Assembly: GCA_009733715.1 (NCBI GenBank)
Contig: WMKJ01000016.1
Location: 62,001 to 126,000 of the forward strand
Direction: 5' to 3'
DNA from: Herpomyces periplanetae
Lineage: Eukaryota > Ascomycota > Laboulbeniomycetes > Herpomycetales > Herpomycetaceae
Length of the DNA: 64,000 nucleotides
Shown: in pieces, positions 61,200 through 64,000 of the stretch
How the letters are laid out: every line of letters starts with the position of its first letter
How positions within the stretch are numbered: position 1 is the stretch's first letter
Notes under the pieces: model-generated
Told to the model about the DNA's origin: nothing
The model's database searches: none
The model's input: the letters and a program-made list of their open reading frames with translations, nothing else
Made by a program: the position numbers and the translations under genes

Positions 61200-62280
61200 A
61201 AAATTCTAAGAATGGTTATTTTGCTGAATGGCGATCAACAAGATAAACCTGACTATCATGGCCAAAACGTCTGATACAGTTTCCACTGACAACCTCAGCT
61301 TGGGAAAGTCTTGACTGAAAATTTTTGATTCTAGCTTGACCAAAATTGAGAGAGATTTCATTAATGCTGAAAATCAAGTCAATTACAAAGCCTTTCACCA
61401 AGATGTTACATCTTGTTGGGTTAACTTCAACTGTTGTGAAAGTAAAAGCAGATCCCGATTTTATTGCCGGTCAGGCAAAATTTCTGTCGTAATTTGTAGC
61501 AATGACATTGCAAGTATTTTCAAGTTTTTCCCGACGTTGTTCATTTTGTAGCACGAATACCCAATTAGAGACTTTTGTTGGCTCATATTTCTACTTTTTT
61601 GCTTTACGAAAATGCTCAACGCCACACTTCGCTTGTTCAAAATTTCCTTTAATATAGCTGGAAGATCCTTCAGTCACTGGTGTCGTTGTACCTGAGTGCT
61701 TACTTCGTTCTGATTTTCTTAACGACAATATCGGGTATGAAAGGAAGCGAATTAAAAAGAAGTTTGATTTTCAGATTTATCGAATGCTTGGTTGAAAGGA
61801 ACAAGTAGAAGTCAGATTCTCATCCGCAAGGCTAGTGTCTTCATATCGTTGCCGCGAAGAATTCCAAATAACCTCAAAAATAGACTTTCATTGACAGAAA
61901 TTTGAGCGTTAAAAGTAAAGTGGGTGGGTGACTTCAGCCGGAGGTTAAATGGGGCCGAGTTATCGCGATAGAATCTATCAATTAATGCTGTCAAAATCCG
62001 AAAAACCTTATTGTGAGATGTTGTATTTGGGACGGTGTGCGACTAAATTGTTTGTAAGGGAAAAACACACTCCTGCCGATGTCATTTCTCAAAATTCTTG
62101 ATCCCTTCGCAAAAATTAAATTAATCTGGTTTCAGTGCGTCTTCGATGACGAGGCTTCATGCTGTGATGCGGTCAAAGTATGTTCTCTTACCATCACGCT
62201 ACACAACATATTTTTCCTGACAGTTAACGTAAATTCACCCAAGATTAAGCGAGAGGGCCGGTTTTAGAAGCCTTGTAATA
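61200..62280 (-). mobile_element. Gypsy-like relic fragment, RT/RNase H connection
   Basis: On the minus strand near 61.9 kb, LIDRFYRDNSAPFNLRLKS matches the Gypsy segment that normally reads YYRRFI..FS.IA.PL..LLK. It lies between the end of the Copia-like pol relic and the R2 block at 62.63 kb, so it may be a Gypsy fragment inserted into the Copia-like element. Broken fossil. Confidence 0.6.
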
Positions 62281-62619
62281 AAAGGATCCAAATTGACAAT
62301 TTATTAGGTTTTACATCCACAGAAAGCAGTAGCACAAAAAAAATCTCGAGAAACAAAAGCTTTTGGTTCATAACCTGTTGACAAAAGAATTAATAAAGAA
62401 AAAATTAAAAAGTTTCGATATGGGAATCAAATATGTCGTTAAGATCAGAAATAGTTATATGTGGGTGATTCCAGCTTTGGGTAGCCGTGAAATATAGTGC
62501 AGCTACACGATTATGCAAGTACCACTTATCTGTTTGCGTTAGCCGCACGTCAAAAATAACGGTCTAATTGATAACATAGAACTAGTATTGATGTTGTTCA
62601 GGCATAGAAAAAAAACACA

Positions 62620-63140
62620 GTGGTAAAATGCAAGAATCCAAAAAATACAGGAATGGACAGAAAAGGGAAGTATGTTGAATACAATCTGAGATGAAACAGG
62701 TAATATATCTTAATACAAATAAATCAAAGCCAAGTCAAAAAACAATATATAGGCATATGTATTAAATAAAATGGAATGTTATACGTGGATATAAGAGTTT
62801 TTTAAGGCTGAAAGCTAGTATTATTAGGTACCAAGTTTAGTGTAAAGTAAATACTATAGACATAGGACGAATAAGTACTGGGCAGACAAAAGATATAGTA
62901 TCTCAGGGAATAAATGTAAAGAAGAAAACAAAGGAAGTCAGTTTTATCTATTTGATCCAGAGCTGAGAATAAGGTCCCTTTTATAGACGAAATTATATTT
63001 AATTGAAACTCAATAAGTCAGCACAATAGACAAAATTAGTTATTAGCAGGAAGCTGTGTAGGAATGATGCATTAATAATTTTTTCTTGTGTGCGCTAAGC
63101 GAGAAATGTTATTTCCTTTGCTAGTAACTGACGTAACTTT
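62620..63140. mobile_element. Terminal-repeat-like block, family R2 (fossil)
   Basis: Direct-orientation copy of the 56.87 kb block: shared GCTAGTATTATTAGGTACCA (one or two changes from the others) and the same flanking order. Candidate 3' terminal repeat of the 58-61 kb relic. Confidence 0.55.
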
Positions 63141-64000
63141 CTTCACTCTGCATCAAATGGGCCGATTCAAGGATCATTTTTGGACTTTTGCTTACGGTGA
63201 AAGTGACATTGAAGTCATCTGCCTGCTAGCGCAATCTTTCAGCCGGATAATTCAATAACCAAGTGTTTTGAATTTTTTTTTATATGAATAGCACACGATC
63301 TAACAAAAAAACAACCATATCCCTATCTGTGTATGGCAACAATTAATGATAAAAAACATAACTTCATTAAATTTTTTTATAAAAAGCGCGGAATAAGAAC
63401 ACCAGAATTTTTAATAAAATAGAAAGGATGTAATTATATGATCTGAAAATCATTTTAATTGATAAAATATCCTATTGTGTATAAAGATTTTGTTGGAAAT
63501 AACAAGGATTAAAATACGATGGAACTTTCTCATAAAGCAGTTTTGTCATTAATTTACATGAGCACAACAGGAATTAAGGGAAAAATGTGAGACTTGCTCT
63601 GTTGGTAACTCTGTAAAACAACGATGTATTGAGGAGGTGAAAAAAAATTAAATTTATTACTTTTATCTATTCTTTTGCTTTATCATCTACTACGATTCTC
63701 ATTTTCAGCATTTTTCTGCGCAGTTAATGCCTTGAGAAGATATTTTCTGTTAATTCCTAAAACGGATTACCAAACTAAGGGAACACTACTATTGGAAAAC
63801 AATACGATTAGCCGAAATAATCTAACGAGTATAATGATAAATTCTACAATTTAGGATTTTGTTTACGTGGACTGAGTGGATTTTCCTTTGATTTAAAGAA
63901 CAGAAATTGTAGAAATATTCACAACATTCTCCTTAAATTAGTATATGATTGAGATTAAATTTTATTTAAGATAAAATAATGTCTTAGGGTTATGCCAAAC
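63140..64000. other. AT-rich end of window, nothing recognised
   Basis: No gene or repeat partner recognised. Confidence 0.5.

Noticed and set aside
12100-64000. CRISPR array, prophage, operon or bacterial features
   Set aside because: Introns, nuclear eukaryotic genes and LTR-element relics show fungal nuclear DNA; no regularly spaced repeats exist.

Overview
This is a window of fungal nuclear DNA. The first gene closely resembles yeast Golgi GDPase (Gda1). The mitochondrial GTPase matches yeast Mss1, and the AP-3 mu subunit has the fungal layout. A tiny gene matches yeast Cox9. Introns are short (54-263 bp) with yeast-like branch sites (TACTAAC or CTAAC). The RES-complex gene keeps the long RS-rich N-terminus typical of non-yeast lineages, so I infer a fungus outside the compact budding yeasts. 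I cannot fix the lineage.

Two compartments are visible. Positions 1 to about 12.1 kb are gene-dense, with seven host genes: 3'-partial GDA1 (+), MSS1/GTPBP3 (-, three exons), TAF8 (+), PML1/SNIP1-like (-), RBX1 (+, four exons), AP-3 mu APM3 (+, two exons) and COX9 (-, four exons). RBX1, COX9 and the last MSS1 exon are too fragmented to appear as long open frames; I rebuilt them from splice sites and family conservation. MSS1/TAF8 and PML1/RBX1 are divergent pairs with shared promoter regions. GDA1/MSS1, TAF8/PML1 and APM3/COX9 are convergent. All seven are housekeeping functions (Golgi glycosylation, mitochondrial tRNA modification and respiration, transcription, splicing, ubiquitylation, vesicle traffic); they do not form one pathway. 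Three promoter regions carry the same 10-bp palindrome ATGACGTCAT, and three CACGTG sites cluster upstream of COX9.

From about 12.1 kb to the end (52 kb) I find no host gene. This is an AT-rich desert holding badly decayed LTR-retrotransposon fossils: two Copia-like relics on + (about 19.7-22.5 and 58.1-61.1 kb) plus two smaller Copia fragments, and four Gypsy-like relics on - (about 18.7-19.4, 46.6-48.7, 53.9-56.3 and 61.2-62.3 kb). Two families of dispersed terminal-repeat-like blocks occur in several diverged copies. All relics are heavily broken. Between them lie stretches with nothing recognisable, notably 24.95-29.5, 29.95-38.3 and 50.1-53.9 kb. The layout resembles a two-compartment fungal genome, or a heterochromatic or centromere-like block next to a gene island. 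I saw no convincing new biological system. All coordinates of diverged repeats are approximate and were read by eye.
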